Shown: positions 39,347 to 48,289 of the stretch, one piece after another
Position numbering within the stretch: the stretch's first letter is position 1
Layout: the number at the start of each line of letters is the position of its first letter
From: Acidiphilium acidophilum
Lineage (GTDB): Bacteria > Pseudomonadota > Alphaproteobacteria > Acetobacterales > Acetobacteraceae
Assembly: GCF_033842475.1 (NCBI RefSeq)
Contig: NZ_JAWXYB010000018.1
Span: 3,455,501 to 3,519,500 of the forward strand
DNA: 64,000 nucleotides
Direction of reading: 5' to 3'
Position numbers and translations under genes: made by a program
Notes under the pieces: generated by a model
Database searches by the model: none
What the model was told of the DNA's origin: nothing
The model's input: only the letters and a program-made list of their open reading frames with translations

Positions 39347-39643
39347 TCAGTGTCGTCCGCCCCAGCCACCACCGTGACCCCAGCCGCCACCCCAACCGTC
39401 GTGGTCACCGCCCCAACCCCTGCCCCAGCCACCACCCCAGCCACCGCCGAAAAACAGGCTGCCGGTCACGACCGGCGCGGGTGCGACATAGGCGGGTGCC
39501 GGATAGGCGGAGGCGGAGTAGGCATTGTAGCCGCCCCCGTATCCATAGCCATACGTGCTCGGATAGTAGACACAGCCGGAGAGCCCAATGGCGGCCGCGC
39601 CGGCCGCGATCAGAACCAGTCCCTTGCGCAGTATCGGTTTCAT
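39347..39643 (-). CDS. Small Gly/Tyr/Trp-rich lipoprotein
   Basis: A 98-residue secreted lipoprotein: MKPILRKGLVLIAAGAAAIGLSGC has a classic lipobox (LSGC). The mature part is YYPSTYGYGYGGGYNAY, then an Ala/Pro/Tyr stretch and a C-terminal tail of GGGWGG/GWGHGG repeats ending GGRH. The Gly/Trp tail is low complexity, as in many small proteobacterial outer-membrane proteins of unknown role. It is convergent with the DUF2892 gene. Start MKPILRKG is preferred; an upstream ATG lacks a signal-like start. Confidence 0.75.
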   Translation of the reverse strand: MKPILRKGLVLIAAGAAAIGLSGCVYYPSTYGYGYGGGYNAYSASAYPAPAYVAPAPVVTGSLFFGGGWGGGWGRGWGGDHDGWGGGWGHGGGWGGRH

Positions 39644-39823
39644 CTTATCACCTCGCTTGAACATCATGAATGATATAGGGACTCTCTTGTGGCAGGGATG
39701 AGGCGATTTGCCGCCTAAATTGTAACATGGCGCAACGCTTCGCCTTCATGCTGCCGCGATGCAGGCCACATTACGCCCCAGCCGGGCGCCAGAAACAAGC
39801 TCGATAGATCGGGAGATACGCTG

Positions 39824-42001
39824 ATGCGCACATCATTTCGTTTCGCGCTGGCCTTGACTACCGCCGTGGCGACGATCCTCGCCGGGACCGGCGCCGCATC
39901 GGCACAGGAAAGTCCAACAGCGCCGCCGGAGCGGGTCGGGCAGATCGCGCAGCTAAGGGGCGGGGTATCGTTCGATACATCAGGCGCGAGCGACTGGACC
40001 ACGGCTGTGCTCAATTATCCCGTGACCGGGGGCGACGCCCTATACACCCAGCCCGGTGGCGAGGCGGCGATCGCGATCGATTGGAGCCGGATCAGCCTCA
40101 ACCAGGCGACCGAGTTTCAGATAACCTCCATCGGCTCGCAGGTGGTGCAGGGCGCGCTGTCTCAGGGAGAAATCTATCTGGATGTGCGCGATCTGGCACC
40201 GGGGCAGAGCTACGCCATCACCACGGCGCGCGGCACCGTGACCATTTCCCAGAACGGGCGCTACGATATTCTCGCCGGCGATCAGTCAAGCCCGACCACG
40301 GTAACCGTGATCGCCGGCGCCGCCCAATTGCAAGGGCGGGACGTGTCGCTCGATATCGCCACCGGGCAGACGGCGACACTGGAAGGAGCCGATCCGGTAA
40401 CGGCAACTCTGGGGCCGGAACAGCGCGATCCGTTCGTCACCCGCCTGCTGGCGGTGCGCTATGCGCCACCGCCGTCCTATGTGCCGCAGGCGGTGAGCCA
40501 GATGACCGGAGGCTACCAGCTCGCACAATACGGGACCTGGTCCGAGACGCCACAGTATGGCGCGGTTTGGTATCCGCGCGTCGCCGCGAGCTGGGTGCCG
40601 TACCGCGACGGCCATTGGGCCTATGTCGCCCCCTGGGGCTGGACGTGGGTGGACAACGACCCGTGGGGATTCGCCCCGTTCCACTACGGGCGTTGGATCC
40701 ACGAAGACGGGCGCTGGGGCTGGACCCCTGTCGCCTATCAGGAGCCGCCAACCTACCAGCCGGTCTATGCCCCGGCGCTGGTGAGTTTTTTCGATGTCGG
40801 GTCCGGGGTTTCGATCGGCGTCGGGGTGACGGCGGCGGCGTTCGCGGCGGGATCGATCGGATGGGTGCCGCTGGCGCCCGACGAGCCGTATCTGCCGTGG
40901 TATCACTGCCCGCCGCGTTATGTTCGGCAGATCAATTATTACAACGTACGGGATCCGGGAAGATTTGCCGATATCCATGATAGGGCAATTATCGATCGTT
41001 ACGGACCGGCCCGATTGATCAATTGGCATGGCGCGACCGTTATTCCGGCTGCGGCGATGCGCCGGGGCGATCCGGTGGGGCGGTTTGGGCGGCCCGCGCC
41101 CCGCACATGGCTGGCCGATGCTCGCCCGGTGCCACCGGCCGCTTTCCAGCCGGGGCGGCTGCCCGGACCGGGCGGCGCACATCCACCAGGGCCCGGACCG
41201 ATCGCGCAGCACGGCGGCCATTTCGACCCGCATGGCTTCGGCCGCTTGCCCGAGGCGCCAGGTCGGCTGGTGCATCGGGTTGCGGCTCCAGCCCCTCGCC
41301 CGGCTCCCTTCGCCGCCGCGCGCGGCCTGCCGGTCGGGCATCCGGGCCCGATCGATCACGCCACGATGCGCCCGCCGATGCATGTGATGCCTCACGGCGC
41401 ACCTTCTCCCAACGGACGACCGGAGTTTCAAACACATCCCGTAGCGGCTGGACGCCCGATGACCCCCGCGATCACGGAACATCCCCGCATGCCGAACATG
41501 CCGAGTGTGCCGAACATGCCGCGACCGCCCGGCCCGCATCAGGGACCGGATCAGCATAAACTGCCGCAACAGAGGCCGTACACTCCGCCCTTTCATCCGG
41601 GACCGCAGCAACGCCCGCAGCTTCATGCCCCCCAGTTCCGCTCGCCGGAAGCCAGGCCCCCTGAAGCCGGACCGCACACCGTGCGACGCCCGACGATGCC
41701 ACCCCAAGCCGGGAGTCCCCAAGCCGGGCGTCCAATGTCGCCACCGCCTCGTCCGCAGGGCCGCCCGCAATTTCATCCTCAGCCTCGGGTTCAGCCACAG
41801 CAGTTCCATCCTCCGTCGCGCCCGCAGCCGGAGCAGTTCCATCCACAGCCCCCGCAATTTCACCCTCAAGCGCGACCACAGCCGCACCAATTCCACCCGC
41901 GCCCGCAACCTCAGCAGTTTCACCCCCCGGCCCGTCCCCAACCTCATCCACAGCCGCACCCGCCGGGCCGACCGAACGATCCCAACGATCATCACCCCTG
42001 A
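39824..42001 (+). CDS. FecR-like/DUF6600 secreted protein with very long Pro/Gln/His tail
   Basis: A 725-residue exported protein. The signal peptide (MRTSFRFALALTTAVATILAGTGAASA) is followed by a FecR-like beta domain (about 35-200, IAQLRGGVSF, GGDALYTQPGGEAAIAI, LDVRDLAPGQSYAITTARGTVTI) and a DUF6600-like region (about 240-350, YGTWSETPQYGAVWYPRVAASWVPYRDGHWAYVAPWGWTWVDNDPWGFAPFHYGRW in parts). The last ~280 residues are low complexity: Pro, Gln, His, Arg and Phe, with repeated QFHPQ/QPQQFHP units from about residue 640. The ATG follows GGGAGA. The tail may be an extended periplasmic or cell-wall linker. Function unknown. Confidence 0.85.
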   Translation: MRTSFRFALALTTAVATILAGTGAASAQESPTAPPERVGQIAQLRGGVSFDTSGASDWTTAVLNYPVTGGDALYTQPGGEAAIAIDWSRISLNQATEFQITSIGSQVVQGALSQGEIYLDVRDLAPGQSYAITTARGTVTISQNGRYDILAGDQSSPTTVTVIAGAAQLQGRDVSLDIATGQTATLEGADPVTATLGPEQRDPFVTRLLAVRYAPPPSYVPQAVSQMTGGYQLAQYGTWSETPQYGAVWYPRVAASWVPYRDGHWAYVAPWGWTWVDNDPWGFAPFHYGRWIHEDGRWGWTPVAYQEPPTYQPVYAPALVSFFDVGSGVSIGVGVTAAAFAAGSIGWVPLAPDEPYLPWYHCPPRYVRQINYYNVRDPGRFADIHDRAIIDRYGPARLINWHGATVIPAAAMRRGDPVGRFGRPAPRTWLADARPVPPAAFQPGRLPGPGGAHPPGPGPIAQHGGHFDPHGFGRLPEAPGRLVHRVAAPAPRPAPFAAARGLPVGHPGPIDHATMRPPMHVMPHGAPSPNGRPEFQTHPVAAGRPMTPAITEHPRMPNMPSVPNMPRPPGPHQGPDQHKLPQQRPYTPPFHPGPQQRPQLHAPQFRSPEARPPEAGPHTVRRPTMPPQAGSPQAGRPMSPPPRPQGRPQFHPQPRVQPQQFHPPSRPQPEQFHPQPPQFHPQARPQPHQFHPRPQPQQFHPPARPQPHPQPHPPGRPNDPNDHHP

Positions 42002-42054
42002 AGCGTTCCCGCGTCGTTCTATCCGCCCCCGCAGGGGCGTGATACGAATGGGCG

Positions 42055-42624
42055 ATGAGCGACCTTCCGCCTTCAGCCATCAACAAACCCAGCGCAGCCC
42101 GGCGCTGGCGGCGGATGGCGGAGAATGCGCTGCTCCTGCCGGTGGCGCTCGTGCTCGAAGTTCTCGACCGGGTGATCTGGGATGGAGCGAAAGCGCTTCT
42201 CAACCTGATTTCCCGGCTGACCCTAGTGGCGCGGTTGCGACGCTTTTTACAGACGCTGCCGCCGATCATCGTGGTGTTTCTATTCCTGATACCCGAGGCG
42301 ATCGATCACCTCAGCGGGTTGTGGGCAACGGTGCTGTTCGTCAAGGGCCACTGGTTCGCCGCGACGATCGTGGCCGTGTTCATCAAGGGCTTCGCCATCC
42401 TGCTTGCCTTGTGGATCTATCAGGCGTGTGAAGCCAATCTTCTCTCGGTCGCCTGGTTCCGTACCGCGCACGACACAGTGATCCGCACGCGGGATTGGGT
42501 GCTCGAACGGACCCGGCCGATCCGCGAACGGCTTCATCTTGCCGCGCGTAACGGCGAACGCAGCCGGCTCGGTCGGCGATTGGCGGCGTGGCGGCAGCGG
42601 ATCGGGCGAAGTTGGGTGCGATGA
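42055..42624 (+). CDS. Conserved hypothetical membrane protein
   Basis: A 189-residue protein. After a short basic N-terminus, LLLPVALVLEVLDRVIWDGAKALLNL is an amphipathic helix. Two hydrophobic segments follow: TLPPIIVVFLFLIPEAIDHLSGLWAT and FAATIVAVFIKGFAILLALWIYQ. The C-terminal third is strongly basic and helical (RDWVLERTRPIRERLHLAARNGERSRLGRRLAAW in parts). No enzymatic motif is visible. It is followed by copy B of the dispersed repeat. I do not recognise a named family. Confidence 0.75.
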   Translation: MSDLPPSAINKPSAARRWRRMAENALLLPVALVLEVLDRVIWDGAKALLNLISRLTLVARLRRFLQTLPPIIVVFLFLIPEAIDHLSGLWATVLFVKGHWFAATIVAVFIKGFAILLALWIYQACEANLLSVAWFRTAHDTVIRTRDWVLERTRPIRERLHLAARNGERSRLGRRLAAWRQRIGRSWVR

Positions 42625-42654
42625 TGAGTGGATCAAGAAACGGGAAGGAAAGGA

Positions 42655-42770
42655 CTTCTTTTTTTGTAAAAAAAGAAGCAAAAAAACTCTTATTAGTTAA
42701 ACCGACGCCCCAACAATCACTCCTGATCCAGATCAAAAAAGTTTTTTGCTTCTTTTTTACAAAAAAGAAG
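42655..42770. repeat. Dispersed hairpin repeat, copy B (inverted orientation)
   Basis: Ends are the palindromes 42655-42678 (CTTCTTTTTTTG-TAAAAAAAGAAG) and 42749-42770 (CTTCTTTTTTACAAAAAAGAAG). GAAGCAAAAAAACT at 42675 is inverted relative to AGTTTTTTGCTTC at 42740. Read on the minus strand, the internal sequence after the right end (ACTTTTTTGATCTGG) matches copy A, so this copy is inserted in the opposite direction. Confidence 0.85.
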
Positions 42771-42817
42771 CCCTTCCCTATCTTACTCTTCCTCGCCATC
42801 CCCCGCCATCAACGCCC

Positions 42818-43447
42818 ATGACCCGTCTCGCCCGCGCGCACCTGACCACCGTCGATCCGGTACTGGGTGCCCTGATCAGGGAGGTCGGACGATGCACTCT
42901 GGTGCCGGATCGCACGCGCGAGCCTTATGCGGCGCTGATTTCGGCGGTGGCGCATCAGCAACTCCATGCGCGGGCGGCGGAAGCGATTCTGGGGCGTCTG
43001 GGGGGCGTGTGCGGCGCGACGGTTCCCGCACCCGACACTCTATTGTCGCTATCCGATGAGACGTTGCGCGGGTGTGGATTTTCCGGGTCGAAGATTCTGG
43101 CACTGCGGGATGTGGCGTTGCGGACGCTCGATGGCACGGTGCCATCCCGCCGGGCGGCGGCGCGGATGAGCGATGCCGTATTGATCGAACGGCTGTCCGC
43201 CTTGCGCGGGATCGGGCGGTGGACGGTAGAGATGCTGCTGATTTTCACGCTGGGGCGGCCGGATGTGTTTCCGGTGGATGATTTCGGCGTGCGCGAGGGA
43301 TATCGGCTGATCCATGGCTTGCCGATCCAGCCGAAACCCCGGGCATTCGCCGTAATCGGCGAGGCCTATGCGCCCTACCGGAGCACGGCTGCCTGGTATC
43401 TCTGGCGCGCGGCGGATCGAGCCAAGAAGATTCCCCTGCCGAAGTGA
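42818..43447 (+). CDS. DNA-3-methyladenine glycosylase II (AlkA-like)
   Basis: Base-excision repair enzyme of the HhH-GPD superfamily; 209 residues, lacking the extra N-terminal domain of E. coli AlkA. EPYAALISAVAHQQLHARAAEAILGRL is the first helical block, SDETLRGCGFSGSKILALRDVA the second. LRGIGRWTVEMLLIFTLGRPDVFPVDDFGVREGY carries the helix-hairpin-helix and the catalytic Asp (VDDFGV). YAPYRSTAAWYLWRA closes the domain. The ATG at 42818 starts MTRLARAHLTT; upstream codons belong to the repeat. Confidence 0.92.
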   Translation: MTRLARAHLTTVDPVLGALIREVGRCTLVPDRTREPYAALISAVAHQQLHARAAEAILGRLGGVCGATVPAPDTLLSLSDETLRGCGFSGSKILALRDVALRTLDGTVPSRRAAARMSDAVLIERLSALRGIGRWTVEMLLIFTLGRPDVFPVDDFGVREGYRLIHGLPIQPKPRAFAVIGEAYAPYRSTAAWYLWRAADRAKKIPLPK

Positions 43448-43515
43448 GGCGACGCGATTGGCGTCTGGTCAATTTTTAAATATAAGGTGCGCCAGAATAA
43501 GCGGAGGAAACCGGA

Positions 43516-44508
43516 ATGCATATGCTGATCATCGGCGCCGCGGGAATGCTCGGGCGCAAGCTGGCCGCACGGGTCGCGGCAGATGGCGGGATCGAGGGAC
43601 GGCCAGTCAATGCTCTCACATTGGTCGATGCGGTGCCCGCGATTGCACCTGCAGCGTTTGCCGGAACGGTAACGGTCGAAACCCTCGATCTTTCGGTACC
43701 GGCGGCGGCAGCGCGATGTGTCGCCGGGCGGCCCGACGTGATCGTCCATCTGGCAGCGATCGTTTCGGGCGAGGCCGAGCGGGATTTCGAGACCGGGTAT
43801 CGGATCAATCTCGATGGAACCCGGTTGCTGCTGGAAGCGATCAGGGCGGCGCATCTGGACTCGGGATATCGCCCCCGGCTGGTGTTTTCATCCTCGATCG
43901 CGGTGTTCGGTGCACCATTTCCGGAGGTGATCGGCGATGAGTTCTTCACCACCCCGCTGACGAGCTACGGCACCCAGAAGGCGATCGGCGAACTGCTGCT
44001 GAGCGATTATTCGCGGCGCGGCTTCATCGACGGAATCGCAATCCGCCTGCCGACCATCTGTATCCGTCCGGGCACTCCGAATGCGGCGGCTTCGGGGTTT
44101 TTCTCCAATATCCTGCGTGAACCGCTGGTGGGGCGGCAGGCGGTGTTGCCGGTGTCGGAGGATGTCCGGCACTGGCACGCCAGCCCGCGCGCGGCGGTAA
44201 GGTTCATGATCCGGGCGGCGACGATGGATCTGACACCGCTGGGATGGCGGCGGACGCTCAGCCTGCCGGGACTTTCCGCAACGGTCGGCGAGCAGATCGC
44301 GGCGCTGCGGCGCGTGGCCGGAGATCGGGCCGTCGGTCTGATCCGGCGCGAGCCCGACGAGACGATTGCGCGGATCGTGGCGGGATGGCCGGCGAATTTC
44401 GCAGCCACGCGGGCCCGGGCGCTGGGCTTCGTCGCGGAGTCGAGTTTCGATGAGATCATCCGGGTCCATATCGAGGATGAACTCGGCGGCAATCTGGTCG
44501 CAGCCTGA
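43516..44508 (+). CDS. NAD-dependent epimerase/dehydratase, D-erythronate dehydrogenase (DenD)-like
   Basis: An extended SDR of 330 residues. [17 protein letters not shown] gives GxxGxx[27 protein letters not shown] is characteristic of DenD, which oxidises D-erythronate at C2. [12 protein letters not shown] holds the catalytic Ser and [14 protein letters not shown] the YxxxK pair. [29 protein letters not shown] is another conserved block in the DenD/OXIDO group. GGAGGAAACC precedes the start. The other genes of the four-carbon acid pathway (DUF1537 kinase OtnK/DenK, aldolase, isomerase) are absent, so the exact substrate is not certain. Confidence 0.83.
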   Translation: MHMLIIGAAGMLGRKLAARVAADGGIEGRPVNALTLVDAVPAIAPAAFAGTVTVETLDLSVPAAAARCVAGRPDVIVHLAAIVSGEAERDFETGYRINLDGTRLLLEAIRAAHLDSGYRPRLVFSSSIAVFGAPFPEVIGDEFFTTPLTSYGTQKAIGELLLSDYSRRGFIDGIAIRLPTICIRPGTPNAAASGFFSNILREPLVGRQAVLPVSEDVRHWHASPRAAVRFMIRAATMDLTPLGWRRTLSLPGLSATVGEQIAALRRVAGDRAVGLIRREPDETIARIVAGWPANFAATRARALGFVAESSFDEIIRVHIEDELGGNLVAA

Positions 44509-44528
44509 GAATGGGGAGGGTCTTGGCG

Positions 44529-45272
44529 ATGCGGACAGCGGTAGTCACCGGAGCCGGCAGCGGGGTCGGTCGAGCAGCGGCCCTGGCGCTCCTGGCCGAA
44601 GGATGGTTCGTGGTGCTGACCGGCCGGCGGCGCGAAGCGCTGGATGAGACGATCGGGTTGTCGGCGGCCGTCGATCGGGCGCTCGCGGTTACCGCCGATG
44701 TCGCCGATCCCGCCTCGGTGGCGGCGTTGTTCGCGCGCGTGAGCGAGGTTTGCGGACGCCTCGATCTGCTGTTCAACAACGCCGGGAACAACACCCCGAG
44801 CACGAATTTCGGCGACCTCACCTTCGAGCAGTGGACCCATGTGATCGACGTCAATCTGAACGGCGCCTTTCTATGCGCCAATGCCGCCTACCGGATGATG
44901 CGCGATCAGACCCCGCAGGGCGGCCGGATCATCAACAACGGGTCGATCTCGGCTCACACACCGCGACCCGGTTCGGCGCCCTATACCGCAACCAAGCACG
45001 CGATAACCGGCCTGACCAAGACCATCGCGTTGGATGGGCGGGTTCATAATATCGCGTGCGGGCAGATCGACATCGGCAACGCCGCAACCCCGATGACCCG
45101 GCGGATGACCACCGGCGTCCCGCAGGCCGATGGCAGCATCCGCGCCGAACCGACCATGGATGTCGAGGTCGTCGGGCGGACCATCGTGTACATGGCCGGC
45201 CTGCCTGCGGATGCGAACGCAATGTTCCTCACCGTGATGGCGACGTCCATGCCTTATGCGGGCCGGGGTTAG
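44529..45272 (+). CDS. Short-chain dehydrogenase/reductase
   Basis: Classical SDR of 247 residues: [25 protein letters not shown] (TGxxxGxG), [12 protein letters not shown] (NNAG), [30 protein letters not shown] with the Ser, Tyr and Lys of the catalytic site. The C-terminus is variable and sets the substrate, which cannot be read here. The ATG at 44529 is preferred because GGAGGG lies 9 bases upstream; the first ATG at 44511 has that element inside its own frame. It starts 20 bp after the DenD-like gene and is probably cotranscribed with it. Confidence 0.88.
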   Translation: MRTAVVTGAGSGVGRAAALALLAEGWFVVLTGRRREALDETIGLSAAVDRALAVTADVADPASVAALFARVSEVCGRLDLLFNNAGNNTPSTNFGDLTFEQWTHVIDVNLNGAFLCANAAYRMMRDQTPQGGRIINNGSISAHTPRPGSAPYTATKHAITGLTKTIALDGRVHNIACGQIDIGNAATPMTRRMTTGVPQADGSIRAEPTMDVEVVGRTIVYMAGLPADANAMFLTVMATSMPYAGRG

Positions 45273-45440
45273 GCACGGTCGGCAGAAGACGGCCGATTCA
45301 GGTTTTGTAGCGAGTACCTCTCGATGCCGATGGGATAACGACACTCGCGGTCGGTCGTGTGACGACGGAAGTTTGCGTGCAGACGACGCTGCGAGAGGCG
45401 AACGACCAGGGATACGCCTGCCTTTCGATCGGAAACGACT

Positions 45441-45980
45441 CTAGCGACAGCGCGATGCTGTCGGGTCGGGATAGCTGATGGCCAGGATTTCGATACGTTC
45501 GGGGCCGCCCGGAGCCGCCACGGTAACTTCATCGCCCACGCGGGCGCGCAGCAGCGCGCGGGCAATCGGCGCGGCAATACTGACCGTTCCTTCGCTGAGG
45601 TTGGCTTCGTCAACGCCGACGATCCGGATGGTGAATTCGCGGTCATCCTCCGTCGCATAGGTGACACGGGCACCAAAAAAGACACGGTCTCGCTGTGTCT
45701 GCATGGCAGGATCGACGATTTCAGCATTCGCAATCCGCGCGGCAAGGAACCCGAGCCGGCGGTCGATCTCGCGAAGACGGCGCTTGCCTTCCTTGTAATC
45801 GGCATTTTCGCTGCGGTCGCCATTGCTGGCGGCCCAGGAGACGATAGCCACGACACCATGGCGATCCGCTCGCAAGGTTGCGTATTCAGCTTCGATGCGG
45901 CGAAAGCCCTCCGGCGTCATATGAACTTTCGAGCCGGGGGGCACCGCGACCGGAGGTGCCGGCTCAGGCTTTGTCGTCAT
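45441..45980 (-). CDS. GreA/GreB-family transcription elongation factor
   Basis: A 179-residue Gre factor that stimulates cleavage of backtracked RNA by RNA polymerase. The N-terminal coiled coil contains [18 protein letters not shown] and the acidic tip region [30 protein letters not shown], which is the Gre signature. The C-terminal FKBP-like domain ([55 protein letters not shown] in parts) follows. The [13 protein letters not shown] text is closer to GreB than GreA. Its start overlaps the end of the coiled-coil protein gene by 17 bases. Confidence 0.9.
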   Translation of the reverse strand: MTTKPEPAPPVAVPPGSKVHMTPEGFRRIEAEYATLRADRHGVVAIVSWAASNGDRSENADYKEGKRRLREIDRRLGFLAARIANAEIVDPAMQTQRDRVFFGARVTYATEDDREFTIRIVGVDEANLSEGTVSIAAPIARALLRARVGDEVTVAAPGGPERIEILAISYPDPTASRCR

Positions 45981-46707
45981 CCGGATCGCGCCACCATTTC
46001 ACGGGCTCGGACTCCGCGTGCTCGACCGGCTCGACGCGCCTGGTTCGCCGGCGGCGGCTGGCGCGGGGTTCAACCGGCTGCGTCGGCTCAGAACTGGCTT
46101 GTTCGACCTCAATTGTCTGGTCGACCTCAACCGGAACGCCCACGTTGAGCGCCGGGGGTTCGACAGCCGCCGGCTCGGTCGTGATCGACCCGGCAGCAGG
46201 CGATTCGAAGCCGACGCCCAGAGCATCGCCATCATGATCTCGGCCATCATGATCCCGGCGCTCCTCACGGGCGATGTCAGCATGGGCGAGGCGGGTCTGC
46301 AGTGTCTGGATCGTCGCCAGCGCTTCGTGCAGCGATTGTTCGGCGCGCAGGCGGGCGGCACGTTCACTGTCACGCTGGCGGGTCAGGTCAGCGATCGTCG
46401 CGGCATGGCGGGAGTCGGCCTCGGATTTGGGATGCAGAACAACCACCGGCACCTCGCCATCGCGCACGAACCGGCGCCGCGGCATGCCACCGGCCTGACC
46501 GTAATGGGACTGCCCCGCCTGGCTCTGGTTGTGACCCCCATGACCGTGATGTCCGGACGGATTGGCATTCTGACCGGTGTGAGGCTGCGCCTGGCTCGCG
46601 CCAGACTGATGGTTGGTGGTCGGAGTGACCGACAGGCCGAGCGACCGGCGAACGCGGGCTTCGGTTTCAGCGTCGGACAATTCTTGTTCGTCTGGATTAT
46701 TCAACAA
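45964..46707 (-). CDS. Hypothetical coiled-coil protein, low complexity
   Basis: A 247-residue protein I do not recognise. The N-terminus (DEQELSDAETEARVRRSLGLS) leads into a Gln/His/Gly-rich stretch (about 40-75), the motif MPRRRFVRDGEVPVVVLH, and a coiled coil (about 95-145, ATIADLTRQRDSERAARLRAEQSLHEALATIQTLQTRLAHADIAREE in parts). The acidic Pro/Glu/Thr region ends in [27 protein letters not shown]. No signal peptide or membrane segment. It is translationally linked to the Gre factor by a 17-base overlap, so a role at RNA polymerase or DNA is possible. Confidence 0.7.
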   Translation of the reverse strand: MLNNPDEQELSDAETEARVRRSLGLSVTPTTNHQSGASQAQPHTGQNANPSGHHGHGGHNQSQAGQSHYGQAGGMPRRRFVRDGEVPVVVLHPKSEADSRHAATIADLTRQRDSERAARLRAEQSLHEALATIQTLQTRLAHADIAREERRDHDGRDHDGDALGVGFESPAAGSITTEPAAVEPPALNVGVPVEVDQTIEVEQASSEPTQPVEPRASRRRRTRRVEPVEHAESEPVKWWRDPDDDKA

Positions 46708-47158
46708 AGGTCTACCTCATGAAGGATCGGGACCCCTGCGCTCAGCGATTCAGGATGATCGGAACGGCGGACCATTGGTCCGGGCGCAAAATCGGTGATT
46801 ATGACAGGGGAACTTTATGCAAAGGAATGCTGTGACTTCGAAAAACGATGGAGTGTTTGGATTTCCCAGGACCGCCTTCAGCCGTCTCGGAGCCCGACTT
46901 ATGCGCCGAACCGTGATCATCGGCAAGGGCAGGTCACTTGCGACCGACGCCGGTCGCGTGAGACGGCCTGGAGCGCCGACGGCCAACCAGCGCGTGAGCC
47001 GGAAAACTCGCCCGCTCCGAGCGTTCCTCAAGTTCTTTTTAATAGTATGTTCTATAAATTGATCATCTACTTGCCCGGCGGTCTTTTTCATTGGCATGCT
47101 CGCAGGACGGTGATATCAATGTATCATATTGTAGCGATTTATTGCAGGTTATGATTTG
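46708..47158. other. Long divergent intergenic region
   Basis: About 450 bp between the divergent coiled-coil and thioesterase genes. It must contain both promoters. The part from about 47030 to 47155 is AT-rich and the likely promoter side of the thioesterase gene. Several short open frames cross it on both strands, one with a fair ribosome binding site at 46817, but none looks like a conserved protein. Confidence 0.45.
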
Positions 47159-48289
47159 ATGCGATTGGAACCGGATATGGCGGCGGCGTTGCTCGCGAAA
47201 ACCGCACCTCCCTGGACAACGGCTGATCTGGTCCCCGTGCTGACACCGATCTGGCGACGGGCCTTCGGACCCAAAGGGCATGCGCCTGATGCCCATGTGA
47301 TGCGCATGTCGGTCGGCATCGGTCGCGTAACGCGGTTTCTCGATGGGGTTCAGGACGCCATCGGGGTGCGTGTCCCGGCGACGGCGTTGATGCGGTTGGG
47401 AACAATCGAGCGGCTGGCCGTCGCGATCGCGCGAAACGACTGGCCGCCGCCATCCGCGCCGATCCTGCTGCGGGACGGGGTGGGCAGCGAAGCCCTTTAT
47501 GTCATTGCCGCGGGAACCGGGCTGGTCCTCGAATTATGCGATCTCGCCCAGGCGATCCCTTTTCCCGGCCCGATCTGGGCGCTGCAACTCCCGGGATTGG
47601 ACGGGGAGACGACCCCGTTGGCGGATATTGGCGCCATGGCGGCGCATCACATCGCGGCTATCCGCGACCAGCACAGCAGCGCACTGCCCGCCGGCCCGGT
47701 GCATCTGATCGGGTATTCGTTCGGCGGGCTGGTCTGTGTGGAAATGGCGCGGCTGCTGGGCGACCGGATCGGTCTGCTCGGGCTGATCGACACGACCTGC
47801 TACGAAACCTACTGGCCGCGTACCGAGTGGCTGCGCGTGGCAGGACTGCGAACCCTGCGACGCATGGGCGAGCTGCGCGGCATGCGGCCAAGGCCAGCAT
47901 TGCGACATCTGGCCGGGCGAGGCCGGGCCATGGCCCAGCATATCGGACGGCGGTTCAAAGCCAAAGCCGGGGACGCCGATTTCACCCGCTCGGTCTATTA
48001 CGTCGATGGGCTCGACCCCCGCCTTCAGGCGGTGCGTAATGCCTCGATCATCGCGTTCGAACGGCACGATCCAGCCCCGATCGATGCGCCGGTAACCCTG
48101 TTCAAATCGCGCCTCGGCGACCGCCATGGCTGCGATCCGGCGCGACTCTGGCGGCGATTGGCCGGACGGCTGGATGTCGTCATGGTCGAGGGCACCCACA
48201 TCACGATGCTGCGCAAGCCCCATGTCGAGGGGCTCGCCGCCGCAATCGGCGCGCGGCTGGACAACCAGATCAGATGCCAGATCAGATGA
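47159..48289 (+). CDS. Degenerate carrier-like domain fused to type I thioesterase
   Basis: A 376-residue protein. Residues about 20-90 (LVPVLTPIWRRAFGPKGHAPDAHVM...GVRVPATALMRLGTIERLAVAIA) align by eye with peptidyl/acyl carrier domains of synthetases, but the phosphopantetheine motif GGDSL is replaced by MSVGIG, with no Ser at that place. Residues about 100-370 are a non-ribosomal-peptide-type thioesterase: IWALQLPGLDGE, HLIGYSFGGLVCVEMARLLGDR (nucleophile Ser in GYSFGG), LFKSRLGDR and the terminal VEGTHITMLRKPHVEGLA (catalytic His). No synthetase genes are nearby. Possibly it hydrolyses or transfers an acyl chain in lipid or siderophore metabolism. ATG 47159 is used. Confidence 0.75.
   Translation: MRLEPDMAAALLAKTAPPWTTADLVPVLTPIWRRAFGPKGHAPDAHVMRMSVGIGRVTRFLDGVQDAIGVRVPATALMRLGTIERLAVAIARNDWPPPSAPILLRDGVGSEALYVIAAGTGLVLELCDLAQAIPFPGPIWALQLPGLDGETTPLADIGAMAAHHIAAIRDQHSSALPAGPVHLIGYSFGGLVCVEMARLLGDRIGLLGLIDTTCYETYWPRTEWLRVAGLRTLRRMGELRGMRPRPALRHLAGRGRAMAQHIGRRFKAKAGDADFTRSVYYVDGLDPRLQAVRNASIIAFERHDPAPIDAPVTLFKSRLGDRHGCDPARLWRRLAGRLDVVMVEGTHITMLRKPHVEGLAAAIGARLDNQIRCQIR

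Noticed and set aside
39259-39673. A plus-strand frame opposite the Gly-rich lipoprotein
   Set aside because: The Thr/Ala/Pro repeats are the shadow of the Gly/Trp codons. The minus-strand product has a lipobox and a normal start.
42645-42820. Short frames reading through the dispersed repeats (KKEAKNF-type peptides)
   Set aside because: The same peptides appear at each repeat copy and come from the AT-rich palindromes; they only extend neighbouring genes artificially.
43451-43465. Small stem-loop GACGC/GCGTC after the DNA glycosylase gene followed by AATTTTT
   Set aside because: A 5-bp stem is too weak to call a terminator; the AT-rich run may equally be part of the promoter of the next gene.
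46817-47062. An 81-codon frame with a fair ribosome binding site in the 46.7-47.2 kb gap
   Set aside because: The composition is basic and not protein-like, competing frames cover the same bases on both strands, and the region must hold two promoters.
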